From Paulinella micropora (Eukaryota; Cercozoa; Imbricatea; Euglyphida; Paulinellidae): DNA of 64,000 nt. This document shows, piece by piece, positions 31,901 through 43,440 of the stretch; position 1 is the first letter of the stretch, and every line of letters starts with the position of its first letter. The notes under the pieces were generated by a model. That model did no database searches and was not told where the DNA came from. It saw only the letters and a list, made by a program, of their open reading frames with translations. The position numbers and the translations under genes are program-made. Location: positions 801,001-865,000 of the forward strand of contig WBZZ01006573.1 in NCBI GenBank assembly GCA_019918135.1, in the 5' to 3' direction.

Positions 31901-33411
31901 TAAGGATGGCGCAGAGCCGATTAAGTTTCTCACTGGGCTTCCAGGTACAAACTTCTTTTTCATCTTGAATTGCTGTGTTTCCGTAAATTCAAGTTAACTT
32001 GCTAATATTATTTTGTGTTTGTCTCCAAAGACACTGAGGTTCCTGCCGAGCTACCGCCTATCGACTTTGCGACACCCAAGCTCAAGAAAGACGTTAGAAA
32101 GCTAGCAAAAAGATATTGCTCCCAGTCAGAAATATATCAAATTGAGGATATGATATCTAATCCTGGCTCGCTTTCATGCGTGGAATATGACGGTAAGGAG
32201 GGTGACGGCGGTTTGCCTGGCCGCCCGGGGCACATTTCATGCATAGACCGCGCTGGCAAAGAGTGGAAGGTTCAAGTTAGAATTTTGGATAAGTTGCATG
32301 CCCAGCCATGGGCAAAGCCACCTGATAGGGAAGCGAAAATACGGAACCTAACTTTTATTTCGGAAGAGGAACGACTGCAGCTTCCCCGCATTGTTTTTGA
32401 TAATGATCAGCCAATACCGCATCCGCCATGGAGAGGTGCTCGGGAGCTGACTCAGCAGGAACGCCTTCGTCAGGACCTTGCTTTCCAGCCTGCTGAACAG
32501 GCATGGAAGAAAGTTGAAACTATTTTACTGACTGTCCAAGGCCAAAAGCAGCTGGAAGACCTAAAAATCGTCAAAAAAAACTTTATTGCGTGGATGAGGG
32601 AACACGAGCTTCCTCACTGGTATTTTGATTATGAAGGTAAGAAGAAAGAACTCAAAAAACCAGATGTGATTAAGGCAGTTTATCACTTCCAGGTGTGCAA
32701 TTGCAACCTCGAAGATGATAGCAATAGTCAAGAGGAAAGTGGCAATCAAGGCCAGGGACGTAGTCATGGTCGAGGAAGACGCGGTCGCGGAGCACGCGGT
32801 GGGGGTCGGAGTCGCGGTCAGGTTCGTCGTAATGGAGCACGCGGTCAGGCTCGTGGTAGTGGAGCACGCGGTCGGGCTCGCGGTCTTCAACCGCGCGGTC
32901 GTGGTCAGAGACGCGGAGTTCGAGCGCGCGGAAGTAGTCAGGTTGCACGTGAGAGGTAATACTATGGCAGTGACCGCGCGCTCCATTACCAGAGACAGAA
33001 TGCGAAAAAAAGGAGAAGAACTAGCAGTGAAGAAGAAGAAGAAGAAGAAGAAGAAGAAGAAGAAGAAGAAGAAGAGGAGGAGGAGGAGGAGGAGGAGGAG
33101 GAAGAAGAAGAAGAAGAAGAAGAAGAAGAAGAAGAAGAAGAAGAAGAAGAAGAAGAAGAAGAAGAACAGCAACAACAAGAGTGTGGAGAACAGAAGGAGC
33201 AAGAACAAGCAGCTGTAGCAGAGCAAGAAGAAGAAGAAGAAGAAGAAGAAGATGATGATGGAGACATAGAAGAAAGCAGCAACAGAAAAAAGCGTCGTGT
33301 GATGAAAGATTCAGACACAAGTTCAGAATCAGACTTTTCAATTGACTCTGCAGAAGTCAGAGCTTGTGTTAGAAGAAACTATGGTAGACAGTTTAGGCAG
33401 CTAAAGAACTA
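28927..33411 (+). CDS. Multi-exon transposase-like gene (DUF7869-like core)
   Basis: Exons, in phase with each other: 28927-29304, 29361-29437, 29503-29538, 29607-29663, 29719-29775, 29831-29911, 29966-30022, 30086-30950, 31004-31944 and 32031 onward. Early exons carry a recurring L-x-S-W motif (DLLNSWDTPE, ILDSWTEDV, DLLESWDVIDD). The core has CDGAGDNTGVTTLAFLNYAI followed by RLVPHHGYSSDDQKF, resembling the D-x-x-x-x-N ... G-H-x-x-x-D-x-x-F pattern of DUF7869/transposase-like proteins. Then come an RG-rich segment and an acidic Glu tract with an NLS-like KKRR, ending at 33411. Two breaks remain: a frame change at about 31669-31694 and a TAA at 32957. The family call is tentative; the exon structure is well supported by phase. 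Confidence 0.6.
29305..30085 (+). other. Series of seven short introns
   Basis: Introns at 29305-29360, 29438-29502, 29539-29606, 29664-29718, 29776-29830, 29912-29965 and 30023-30085 are 54-68 nt long and end in TAG. All are GT-AG except 29776-29830, which starts GC. Later introns are 30951-31003 (53 nt) and 31945-32030 (86 nt). Confidence 0.65.
33029..33262. repeat. (GAA/GAG)n tract encoding the Glu-rich tail
   Basis: Triplet tract interrupted by a Gln/Glu-coding segment (33169-33222). The Glu frame matches the upstream exon frame and the non-repetitive end of the gene (DIEESSNRKKRRVMKDS). Confidence 0.85.
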
Positions 33412-33418
33412 GAACGCC

Positions 33419-34330
33419 GTGCAGCACGTCTTTGAAAATCAAAGGTTTTATCTCTCACTTCACCCCCTCATTACCTTGGGGTGGGGGGGGGGGGGGGGGG
33501 TGCTGTCGGTGGTCGGGCCCCGGGTGTGCATTGACAATCCTGCTGCTAGTGTTCATTCAACATGTTTTCATTTTGCTTTTCCCTTTTGTGATGCAATCGA
33601 CTGCAGCGGCTTGCCGCAAATACGCGTCATCGTCCCGCCAGCCTGTCGCCACGTCCAAGCCCCGCCCACCCGGTTGGTCGGGTGTCAAGCTGTCGCGCCG
33701 CGCCGCTAAGTCAACGAACTAAAGTCAAAAATAAATAGAATTCATTATTTATCTTGCTTTACTCTTACAACTAAATACAAAATCACATTTTCAGCTGTTG
33801 TGACAGTTGCATTTTTGAGAGCAACACCCCCCCCCCCCCTCTCTTACTGCTGTCGGTGGTCAGTTGTTCATAAAATGTTTTATATTATGTTTCTTTATGT
33901 TCATAAAATGTTTTATATTATGTTTCTTTATTTTGTGACGCCATTGTTTGCAGCTGCTTAGCAGAAATACGCATGAGCGCATTACACACTCGTCCCGCTC
34001 ATCTGCAGCCACATTCCCTCCCCCCCCCCCCCCCCGGTGGTCGGGTGTCGAGCGATCGCCGCTAAGTCAATAAACCAAAGTCAAAACTAAATATAATTAA
34101 TTTTTAATCTTATTTTACTCTTAAAACAAAATAGAAAAGCAGATTTGCCACCGTTGCGCATTTTGACAGATAAAATTTGGACTTCAGTAAAAATTTTGGA
34201 AGAAATCGGACGGATTTCAGGTTATGTTACTCAATAAACACTAAGTCAAGTATAAACACTCAAAATGAATGGAAAACTAGTTTTTAATACATAAAAACAT
34301 TAGTATTCATGAAATCGTGATGATTTCTGT
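33419..34330. repeat. Diverged direct duplication of a ~330-nt non-coding block
   Basis: Blocks near 33495-33800 and 33838-34150 share TGCTGTCGGTGGTC, GCAGAAATACGC/GCAAATACGC, GTCCCGC, GGTCGGGTGTC, CGCTAAGTCAA and AAAGTCAAAA-TAAATA in the same order. G19, C12 and C16 runs lie inside. The second copy has an extra local 36-nt duplication (TTCATAAAATGTTTTATATT). No gene is supported. Confidence 0.75.
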
Positions 34331-34415
34331 TGATTTCAATACCTTGCAAAAATAGTCAAAATAGGCTGAAATTTGGTAAAAACCAAGCCTATCGTGTTTG
34401 TCCGAATTGGTTGTT

Positions 34416-34418
<3 letters not shown>

Positions 34419-34449
<31 letters not shown>

Positions 34450-34451
34450 TA

Positions 34452-34483
<32 letters not shown>

Positions 34484-34486
34484 ACG

Positions 34487-34527
<41 letters not shown>

Positions 34528-34553
34528 TACTACTACTACTACTACTACTACTA
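34419..34553. repeat. (TAC)n microsatellite with TAT/TTC and GAC variants
   Basis: About 45 triplets, interrupted once by a (GAC/TAC) subtract near 34461-34488. Confidence 0.95.
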
Positions 34554-34556
34554 TTC

Positions 34557-34945
34557 TTTTTTGCTCAGACTGCTTCCTTTTTTTAATTTATTCATTAGTA
34601 TTGCTTGCTGATGTGTGTGGATGGTTTCCCCTCTTGTTATCCGGGGAGCACTCATACTTTTCTTTATTTTTTCTGTCTTTACCTTGTATTTTTTTTTCAT
34701 GCTGCCCACTGGTTTTTTCGTGTTCGAATTTTCTTTCTTTTTTGCTCAGACTGCTTCCTTTTTTTTAAAAAAATTCATTATTATTGCATGCTGATGTGTG
34801 TGGATGGTTTCCCCCCTTGTTATCCGGGGAGCATTCTTACTTTTCTTTATTTTTTCTGTCTTTACCTTGTATTTTTTTTAATGCTGCCCACTGTTTGTTT
34901 TGTGTTCGAATTTTCCTTCTTTTTTGCTCAGACTGCTTCCTTAAA
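34557..34945. repeat. ~181-bp tandem repeat, two copies plus a partial third
   Basis: TTTGCTCAGACTGCTTCC recurs at about 34560, 34742 and 34922. Between them the units share ATGTGTGTGGATGGTTTCCC, TTATCCGGGGAGCA and TTTCTGTCTTTACCTTGTAT. Confidence 0.9.
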
Positions 34946-34989
34946 AAAATAAAATAAAATAATAATAATAATAATAATAGACTTATCAG

Positions 34990-35345
34990 TCAATTGGCCT
35001 TTGATCCTGTCGGACATGTGCCTCCATTGGTAGCACGGGACCGTTCGGTGACGCGGCTCCGCTCCAAAGACTCGACTGGCGGTGCAATGTGCAAATGAGC
35101 GTGCTGTGCATGTGCAAGTGGGTGCAAGGAGTGAGAGGAGTTATCTGCCGAGAAGAAGTCCGCGACGCTGCGCTGACCTCCACCTACAACAGATCTAGCC
35201 AGACATTCTACCTGACTAGGCCTTCCCCTCCTTCTACCCACCTCCTTAACGACCCTGAGGTCGATCACCTCCTCCTCCTCCTCCGCCCCCTCTGCCTCTC
35301 TGGTCTGCGCCTCCAACTCCTCCCACTCCTTCCAGATGTGGCAAC
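34990..35345 (-). pseudogene. LINE copy 1, C-terminal extension with VIDL and Q-x-x-V-x-x-F-F motifs
   Basis: In a third frame the protein continues with an acidic stretch, EEVIDL (about 35275-35258), RRRGRPSQ and QRSVADFFS (35175-35149). The same order occurs in copy 2 at 49458-49616. The motifs look like a SUMO-interacting motif and a PCNA-interacting (PIP) box. Confidence 0.55.
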
Positions 35346-38281
35346 AAACCTTCCTAACTCCTCCTCCACCTCTTCTGGGACAGGGATAAACAAAACGCCG
35401 AGCATCGCCGCCATCTTTTCATCCTCCCCCTTCAGCCATTCCTCTTTGAAGAGCCTCATCTCCTCCTCTGCCTCCCGCAGTTCCCTGTGATAAAGCCCTC
35501 CTCGATTCAGCACGAGGGGCTGCCGGGCTTGCGCCTCATCGATAAACTTAAACAGTGCCTCACGAGAGCTCGCAAACGTTGGGCAATGCAGCAGGAAGTG
35601 ACGTAACGACTCGTTAACCTCAGTGCCACACAAGGCGAAACAGCTTGAGCAGTCCGGCGAGCATGAGCCAAATTTGGATCGGTAGAGGCGAAGGCGGTTG
35701 TTGCAGCTCAACAATCGCCTTTTGATAAGGTTGTGACTTCCCCCCTCCAGCGCCCGCCAACGTGGGAAAGCAGAGCGGGAAGACATCTGGCTAAGCAGCA
35801 CCCTAAGCCCATCAGAGGGCTTAGCCTGCCGCTCCCAGCCAGCTACTTCCTGCCGGACAGACCATTGCTTTACCACCTCGTTCCAGTTCGCCAGAGCGGC
35901 CCGCCAGTCCTTATCATCTACCGTGCCATCTTCGTTCACGACCCGCTTGAGCGCATCCAAGCCCTCCCGCAGCCTGTGATCTGCTAAGATCAAATTTTCC
36001 GTATCTTCCTTCCATTTGCACCGACCCGTGTTGTAAAGCCTGCGTGTTAGCGCTGTGTTGCCCAGTAACTCGATGCGCCCTAGGAACCGAAGCCAGGCCG
36101 CCTTGGCAAGGATGCTAAAACTCGGCGTGCGGCCTAAACCCCTGGTGATGCAGCCGCTTGTGCGCGTACCAACACCCAAGATGACCCGCAGGGGCGCTAC
36201 CAACGCGCCCTCCAGCTTACTCAGCTTGTTGGCGCCCGGCAGATCCCAAAAAGCCGATGCGTAAAGCAACTTTGCGCCAACCATTTGCTGCCAATTCATC
36301 AGCCGAAGACGCGCTGGAACTTCGTGGGCAATCCAGAGGGGGTAGTAGGCAGCCGTTCCCGCTACAGTGATTTCCGCCGCCCGCTTCGCTTGCGGTTTAT
36401 CGGAGAGGGGTGTCCGTGAGCAGAACTCCCAGGTATTTGTAGTGGTCGGTGACGTTGAGAACCTTGCCCCGGAACCTCACGCATGGGGGCGACTTTTTTG
36501 ACTTGGCGTGCCCGTATATCGGCATGACTTCCGTCTTGCCCGGTTTCAGGTTGATTTCAAGCCGATAGTCCTCCACGAATGTCGCCACGACATTTACAAT
36601 CTGTTGAAGCTCCGTGACACTATGCGCAATTACCGCAACGTCGTCGGCGTAAAGCAGGGTCCGTATGTCTTCGATGCGGTTGAGGTCCTCGATCTCCAAC
36701 TCTTTCGCGATTCGGACCGTTAGCTCATCCATGAAGACGTTGAACAGCGACGGTGACAACGGCGACCCTTGCTGAACTCCCATCTCTTCCAGCACTTCAC
36801 CAGTGAGTTCGCCATCGACTAGCACTCGCGATGACGTTCTTCGGTAAAAACGCCGCAGAATGCGATAGAACTTGCCCTGTACCCCCATCTGGGTTAGCCT
36901 CTGAAACAACCCGGCCCGCCAAACCGTAGGGAATGCCTTTCTCAGATCCACGAACAAAACGAAAGAGCGGAGGCAAGCTTGTTGTCTAAGGCGCAGACGC
37001 TCCTTAAGGACAAAAATCTGGTCCCCCCGTACTACGTTTTGGCAGGAACCCACCATGCTCTGGGCGCAGCCTGCCCGGCTGATCGATGAAAGCCGTAAGC
37101 CTCGCCGCCATAAGGGACAGATACATCTTACCCAGACAGCTCAGAATCGCGATGTCTCTCCAATTTTCCGGATCGGTTGGGTCGCCTCCTTTTGGGATGT
37201 TGACGATAATCGCTTTGCCCCAGTCGCTGGGGGTGTATTCGCACGATTTCAACCAGTTGAAGAAGCGCACCAGAAAGCTCACAATCCGCGTGCCTCCGTA
37301 CTTGAGCATCTCGTTCTTGATCTTATCCGGTGCGCACGCTTTGTGATTCTGGAGATTTTCCTGGCAGAGCTCCACTTCCTTCTCGGTGTAATCATAGTCC
37401 AGCGGGCCCGTCTCAGTCCGGATCTCCTCGGCTTGCGCCATGGCCTCGAATTGGTCGCGCAGGTTGTCGTTATACTGGAAGGTTTCGCGGGCCTTCCGCT
37501 CGGGCTCAATCCGCGCTGCTTCCTCATCAGAACCGACTTCCTCTACACATGCATCCTCCAAAAACTGGTTTTCTTTGGGGACCACCATACGTCGGCGGTA
37601 TTCTTCCCATTCTTGTAGTTTTTCCCGGAGTGTGCATGCCAGAGTGCCATCGGGCTTCCGAACAGGAGCAGAAGCTTTGGACCGCCGAACCCCGCCCAAA
37701 CGCTTTGACAGCTTCCAGTACGTGGCCATGGTAGCGCTCCTGAAGTTGGCAGCGGTGTCATTCTGGACCCGCTTCCACGCTTGCTCCTTCTTCTCCTTGC
37801 ATAACCTTCTGACCGCCTTCCTCGCTTCTTTATATCTTTGCCAGGCCTCTCGGTTGGCCTCATTCCTTCGCCAGAGGCCGTATGCCTCTCTCCGTCGCGC
37901 AATCGCTTCCCTAAGACTCTCATCAAACCATGCATTAGTAAACCCTGGCCTAATCACCCGAACTCCCAAGATCTTCGCGGCTGCGCCCGTTAAAGCTCGG
38001 ACCACTAAACTAGCGACCCTATCTACCTCCTGCTGAAGCTCATCCGGGTCCTCCACTGCTGATAGATCTGGGAGGCCATCTGGCAACAGCCCCGATATAC
38101 CAGCTGCAAAGGTCTCGTCGTACTTCAACCTAAGCTTAGACAGCTCACTCTCCTTACCCTCAACTACCCCGCCTATGAAGCGCTCTGCCTTGAATGCTTT
38201 GTACCTCTTTACCTGCTTTTTGAGGGGTGGCTGTCCCCCCCCAGACCAGTTCCGCCCACACAGCTTTGTGGTCGGTATCAA
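35265..38281 (-). pseudogene. LINE copy 1, reverse transcriptase ORF (three frame segments)
   Basis: Segments 38281-37004, 37056-36397 and 36299-35265 together encode a non-LTR RT. Motifs seen are VIVNIPKGGDPTDPENWR (motif 1 region), FVLFVDLRKAFPTVWR (A), GVQQGSPLSPSLFNVF (B), LLYADDVAVIAHS (C, intact) and LEINLKPGKTEVM (D), then a CCHC-like CSSCFALCGTEVNESLRHFLLHC. A single missing base near 36400 and one near 37030 explain the segment changes. Confidence 0.85.
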
Positions 38282-39557
38282 GGTCTACCTCGTCGACGCC
38301 GAAGCTCGCCTCCTCCGCCAGCTCGGAAGAGACGCAGATGTAATCCAGCAGATGCCTTCGTCCACCTACATTTTCCTGCCTAGACCACCAATATTTGTCC
38401 CCCCGTGGTTGCGAAAACCCACTGAGATTGCGCAACCCCGTGGCAACAAGCATCGCAGCCAGCAACTCACCATTCTCACTCCTAACCCCTCTACCCCTCT
38501 CATCTATCTCGCCAAAGGGGCCCACCACTCCCTCCTCCCGCGCTATTCTGGCGGGCCCCAGCTTAGCATTAGCATTACCAACCGTAACCACATGACGCTC
38601 CTTGTAGTGCTCCGGCCATTCCCCAAAGCCTGGGCTATCCGCACCCACTTTGCCTTGCCAATTATGTGAGGCCACCCTCAGTGGGAAGCCTTTCACAAAT
38701 TGGGAAGAACGAAACTGGTGCCGATGCCTGCGCTTCGGTTGAGCCCGCCTGGAGCCCTCCGCCAACCTCCACGGCCCATCCTGCACCCTCCGCCCCAGCT
38801 CCTCCAGCTCCCGCATCCCGCCCCACTCCGCCAAGGGAGATTCACCGCTTGAGGCTTCGCCCTGGGGCTCGTCGACTTCCACGTCGAGCACCCAGTAGCC
38901 AAATCCCTGCTTGCGAAGCTCCCTCTGCATTTCTACATACTGGGCACCCCCCCGTGCAGCCCGCTGCTTCTCTCTTTCCCGGAAAGTCCTACCCGTCGCA
39001 ATGTGAACCTTTCCCGTGAAGAACTTACGCTCCCGCAGCAGCCGCACCATCTTCTCCGCCTCCTCACAAGACGCACATTTAATCCGCAAATGCCGCCCGC
39101 TACCTCTGCCCGCGAATTCCACCTCGACTTCCCCGAGACCGAGAATTCGGAGCTCTCGCGCTATGACCACTGTCTGAGAGACATGCGATAGCCCCCATAC
39201 TTTGCAACATCTCTTATCCAGCTCATTTCGTACCTTCCTCCGCCACCTCCTCGGTGGCGGTACCGCTTGCCACACGCCGTGACCAGACCTTTCCGGACGT
39301 GACTTCTCTTCCGAGGTTGGGGAGGGTGATCGAGATGCAGCAGGATTGCTGGCTCTACGTGATTCAGGTTGCCCGTCAGGTACGCGAGCACTCGACCACC
39401 CCACCCCGGCCGAGTAGCCATCGCCACCCGCAGGCGCACTCCCACGGGGAACGTCTAAACCTGAAGGATTACCGCCTTGACCCATAGGGCCAGCACTAGC
39501 GGCCGCGCTCTTTGCATAAGAACCTGACATAAGTGGTATGGGACCCCGGTGCCGCAT
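38240..39557 (-). pseudogene. LINE copy 1, N-terminal and endonuclease ORF, internally deleted
   Basis: The ATG at 39557 starts a basic, Gly/Ser-rich region, then a PPPRRWRRK box and an RRM-like alpha/beta stretch shared with copy 2. The AP-endonuclease domain begins VASHNWQGK but jumps directly to VVTVGNANAKLG. The ~100 residues that hold the catalytic Glu in copy 2 (GAQEHRM) are missing, and the Asp of the D-x-N motif is Asn. The end (LDYICVS, DTDHKAVWAEL) is present. Confidence 0.8.
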
Positions 39558-39599
39558 TGATCGAGTTGTAAACTCGATAAATGAGGACCCAGGTGGGGT

Positions 39600-40190
39600 T
39601 ATTTAAAGCTCAACCCTTAAAAAGCATACGTGTACGTATGTATAGGAATACACGCAAACACTCACCTGCATCCGTAACCAGGCACGAGGCGGGACCCGCT
39701 GTGCATCATCGAGGTAGGTGTCGTGGCAAACCACCCTGCGTCCGATAAACGCTGCAAGTGAGTCATCTACCGAGAGCACAGAGTGACAGGCCCGTGCACG
39801 TGTACCCACCACCCCATAACCCTCCGCCAGAGCAACCCCATGGCATCCGCAGGATGAGCACGAAGAGTGCTGAGAGAGAGAGAGGGTGAGCCAGGAGCCC
39901 CGCTCCGGTCCGTCGTTACTTTGGTCATTTAGTCGTTTCAAGGCTTGTGGTAAGGTGTAGGGCCTCTCGCCTTCGTACAAACTCCGACCGACAGTAGTTT
40001 GGTTGACCATCCTTCGCGGTGACCCTCTGAACACAACCCCCCACCCCTTGTGATTCCAGAGGCCACCCCGAGCCAAGAGCCATGAGTATGATGAGCAACT
40101 CACATGAGTTACTCTCAGTAATTGGGACCCGTCTCATAAATCAATGGAACGCTTATCGTGCGCCCCTCATAGGCTCAGCCCGCCCATGTG
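39600..40190 (-). repeat. LINE 5'-region repeat, copy a
   Basis: Lies upstream of the LINE copy 1 start and is repeated at 40570-41330. Shared words include GGGGTTATTTAAAGCTCAAC, CGAGAGCACAGAGTGACAGG (diverged) and CGACAGTAGTTT. It probably represents the LINE 5' UTR. Small open frames here are not supported. Confidence 0.7.
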
Positions 40191-40199
40191 AAAGCTAGG

Positions 40200-40345
<146 letters not shown>

Positions 40346-40569
40346 AGCGAGGCCGCCGTGGCTCGCCCGCAATCCAGCTGGGTGCACCTCGTCACAACCA
40401 CTCATAGGCGTGAGCTCATAGCTGTGTGCGACATAGGTACAAGAGCAAGAGGAGAAACAGTGTGCCAGCGTGGATGTGTGGGTGAGGCAGTGCGGTGAGG
40501 CAAAGCAGCGATGCCAGTCAAATCCCTGGAGACGGAACCTAGCATCAAAAACATCGTATAAGTCTACCC

Positions 40570-41330
40570 CAGGCCTCCATCCACCGAGTGGTGAGCTCGA
40601 TAAAAGAAGACCCGAGTGGGGTTATTTAAAGCTCAACCCTTAAAAAAGCATAAACATGTACGCCGCCAGGAACCCAACAACAATAACATAGCAGCCAGGA
40701 ACCCAGCAACAATAACATAGCAGCCAGGAACCCAACAACAATAACATAGCTTCCGTAACCAGCCTTCAGGAACCCGCCTCAGTTACCCGCCCCCGTAACC
40801 AGGCCAGAGACGTGACGTACTATGCATCATTGAGGTGTCGTGGCAAGCCACCCTGCGTCCGATAGAAGCTACAAAAGAGTCATCTACCGAGAACACTAAG
40901 TGACAGGCCCGGTCACATGCACCCAACACGTCCCGACCCTCCGCCAGAGCATCCCCATGGCATCCGCAAAGTGAGCACGAGGGGTTCTGGGAGAGAGGGT
41001 GAGTCAGGAGCCCCGCGTTCAGGCAGTCGCTACTGTGGCAGATGAGTGATTTCAAGGCTTGTGGAAATGTGTGGGGCCTGTCGCCTTCATACCCACTCAT
41101 ACCGACAGTAGTTTAGTTAACCAACCTGTCCAGTGACCCACTGAGCCCAACCCCCTCCCTCAGATAACCCCTACCCCCCGCACTCACCCCGAGTGATACC
41201 AGAGGCCACCCCGAGCCAAGAGCCGTGAGCGTGGTGAGAGAGCTTCTCTCAGTAAAAGTTCCCGTCTCATGAATCAGTGGAGCACTGATTATGTACCCCT
41301 CATAACAAGCTGCCAACGGCCCCAACCCCG
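40570..41330 (-). repeat. LINE 5'-region repeat, copy b
   Basis: Diverged from copy a by substitutions and by a 3x tandem of CAGGAACCCARCAACAATAA near 40668-40750. Either a tandem 5'-UTR monomer or the 5' end of a second, truncated LINE. Confidence 0.7.
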
Positions 41331-41370
41331 CCGTGTGGCGGTGACACCCAACCATGTATTGGTGCCCCCC

Positions 41371-41441
<71 letters not shown>

Positions 41442-41446
41442 TTAAT

Positions 41447-41712
41447 AGTGCTTCTCTGTCAATGGCTGATGCATTTCTGCACATGCGCCTCCATCGTCTC
41501 ACCCATGAGGGGAGTACGAAGAATTGACGATAAGCTCTAATGACACCCCCGCAAGGCAGTTCCAACACTTCCAGACGGGCCGGTATGTTCAATGAAAATA
41601 CTGGTCCAGACGGATCGGTATGTTCAATTAAAATACTGGTGGCACCGACGGGAATCGAACTGGCGACAGGGCCCAGATGGTAGAACTTGACCACTGGGTT
41701 ATCACGGTGTCC
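41447..41712 (-). mobile_element. Family A SINE, minus strand
   Basis: Full-length with two 35-nt modules. Its (TAA)n tail runs left to about 41375 and adjoins the LINE 5'-region repeat. Confidence 0.9.
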
Positions 41713-41763
<51 letters not shown>

Positions 41764-41764
<1 letters not shown>

Positions 41765-42032
41765 GTGCTTCTCTGTCAATGGCTGATGCATTTCTGCACA
41801 TGCGCCTCCATCGTCTCACCCGTGAGGGGAGTACGAAGAATTGACGATAAGCTCTAATGACACCCCCGCAAGGGCAGTTCCAACACTTCCAGACGGGCCG
41901 GTATGTTCAATGAAAATACTGGTCCGGAAATAGACCGGTATGTTCAATGAAAATACTGGTGGCACCGACGGGAATCGAACTGGCGACAGGGCTCAGATGG
42001 TAGAACTTGACCACTGGGCTATCACGGTGTCC
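41764..42032 (-). mobile_element. Family A SINE, minus strand
   Basis: Full-length, with the TATTTCTGG variant in the second module. Its tail abuts the head of the neighbouring minus-strand copy, head-to-tail. Confidence 0.9.
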
Positions 42033-42056
42033 AAAATAATAATAATAATAATAATA

Positions 42057-42138
42057 TCGTCAATTCTTCGTACTCCCCTCACGGGTGAGACGATGGAGGC
42101 GCATGTGCAGAAATGCATCAGCCATTGACAGAGAAGCA
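42057..42138 (+). mobile_element. Family A SINE, 5'-truncated
   Basis: Only the last ~82 nt (TATCGTCAATTCTTCG to GAAGCAC) remain. Lies back-to-back with the minus-strand copy. Confidence 0.85.
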
Positions 42139-42164
42139 CTATTATTATTATTATTATTATTATT

Positions 42165-42402
42165 TTCTACCATCTGGGCCCTGTCGCCAGTTCGATTCCC
42201 GTCGGTGCCACCAGTATTTTCATTGAACATACCGTTCCGTCTGGACCAGTATTTTCATTGAACATACCGGTCCGTCTGGAAGTGTTGGAACTGCCCTTGC
42301 GGGGGTGTCATTACAGCCTATCGTCAATTCTTCGTACTCCCCTCACGGGTGAGACGATGGAAGCGCATGTGCAGAAATGCATCAGCCATTGACAGAGAAG
42401 CA
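42165..42402 (+). mobile_element. Family A SINE, truncated in the tRNA head
   Basis: Begins at TCTACCATCTGGG, so the A box is lost and the B box is kept. Two modules. Confidence 0.9.
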
Positions 42403-42403
42403 C

Positions 42404-42456
<53 letters not shown>

Positions 42457-42457
42457 G

Positions 42458-42697
42458 TGGCACCGCGATAGCCCAGTGGTCAAGGTCTACCATCTGGGAC
42501 CTGTCTCCAGTTCGATTCCCGTCGATGCCAGTATTTTCAAAGGATATTCTCTTTGAAAGTATTGGTCTGTCTGGAAGGCTTGGAGCTGCCTTGCGGGGGT
42601 GTCATTAGAGCCTATCGTCAAATCTTCGTACTCCCCTCACGGGTGAGACGATGGAGGCACATGTGCAGAAATGCATTCGCCATTGACTTGGAAGCAC
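42458..42697 (+). mobile_element. Family A SINE, diverged copy with best tRNA acceptor pairing
   Basis: Head starts TGGCACCGCGATAGCCCAG, whose GGCACCG could pair with CGGTGCC after the B box (here mutated to CGATGCC). Other copies carry an extra A (GGACACCG). The body has a CAAAGGATATTCTCTTTGAA hairpin in place of the usual module. Confidence 0.85.
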
Positions 42698-42806
<109 letters not shown>

Positions 42807-43072
42807 GGACACCGTGATAGCCCAGTGGTCAAGTTCTACCATCTGGGCCCTGTCGCCAGTTCGATTCCCGTCGGTGCCACCAGTATTTTCATTGAACATA
42901 CCGCTCCGTCTGGACCAGTATTTTCATTGAACATACCGGTCCGTCTGGAAGTGTTGGAACTGCCCTTGCGGGGGTGTCATTAGAGCTTATCGTCAATTCT
43001 TCGTACTCCCCTCACGGGTGAGACGATGGAGGCGCATGTGCAGAAATGCATCAGCCATTGACAGAGAAGCAC
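42807..43072 (+). mobile_element. Family A SINE
   Basis: Full-length, two modules, preceded by about 105 nt of (ATT)n that form the tail of the previous copy. Confidence 0.9.
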
Positions 43073-43124
<52 letters not shown>

Positions 43125-43131
43125 ATTATTT

Positions 43132-43399
43132 GGACACCGTGATAGCCCAGTGGTCAAGTTCTACCATCTGGGCCCTGTCGCCAGTTCGATTCCCGTCGGT
43201 GCCACCAGTATTTTCATTGAACATACCGGTCTATTTCTGGACCAGTATTTTCATTGAACATACCGGCCCGTCTGGAAGTGTTGGAACTGCCCTTGCGGGG
43301 GTGTCATTAGAGCTTATCGTCAATTCTTCGTACTCCCCTCACGGGTGAGACGATGGAGGCGCATGTGCAGAAATGCATCAGCCATTGACAGAGAAGCAC
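43132..43399 (+). mobile_element. Family A SINE
   Basis: Full-length, with the TATTTCTGG module variant also seen at 50381 and 53087. These three probably form a subfamily. Confidence 0.9.
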
Positions 43400-43439
<40 letters not shown>

Positions 43440-43440
43440 A

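Larger units (their letters stand above)
34981..39600 (-). mobile_element. LINE retrotransposon copy 1 (degenerate)
   Basis: From the 3' tail (AAT/ATT repeats left of 34981) to the first ATG at 39557. It carries an RNA-binding/endonuclease ORF, RT and C-terminal regions, related to but clearly diverged from the plus-strand copy at 44-49.8 kb. Breaks: frame changes near 38270, 37030, 36400 and 35345, and a deletion inside the endonuclease. The RT catalytic motif is intact. The 3' end has GGACATGTGCCTCCA at 35012-35026, the reverse complement of the shared tail motif. Confidence 0.85.
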
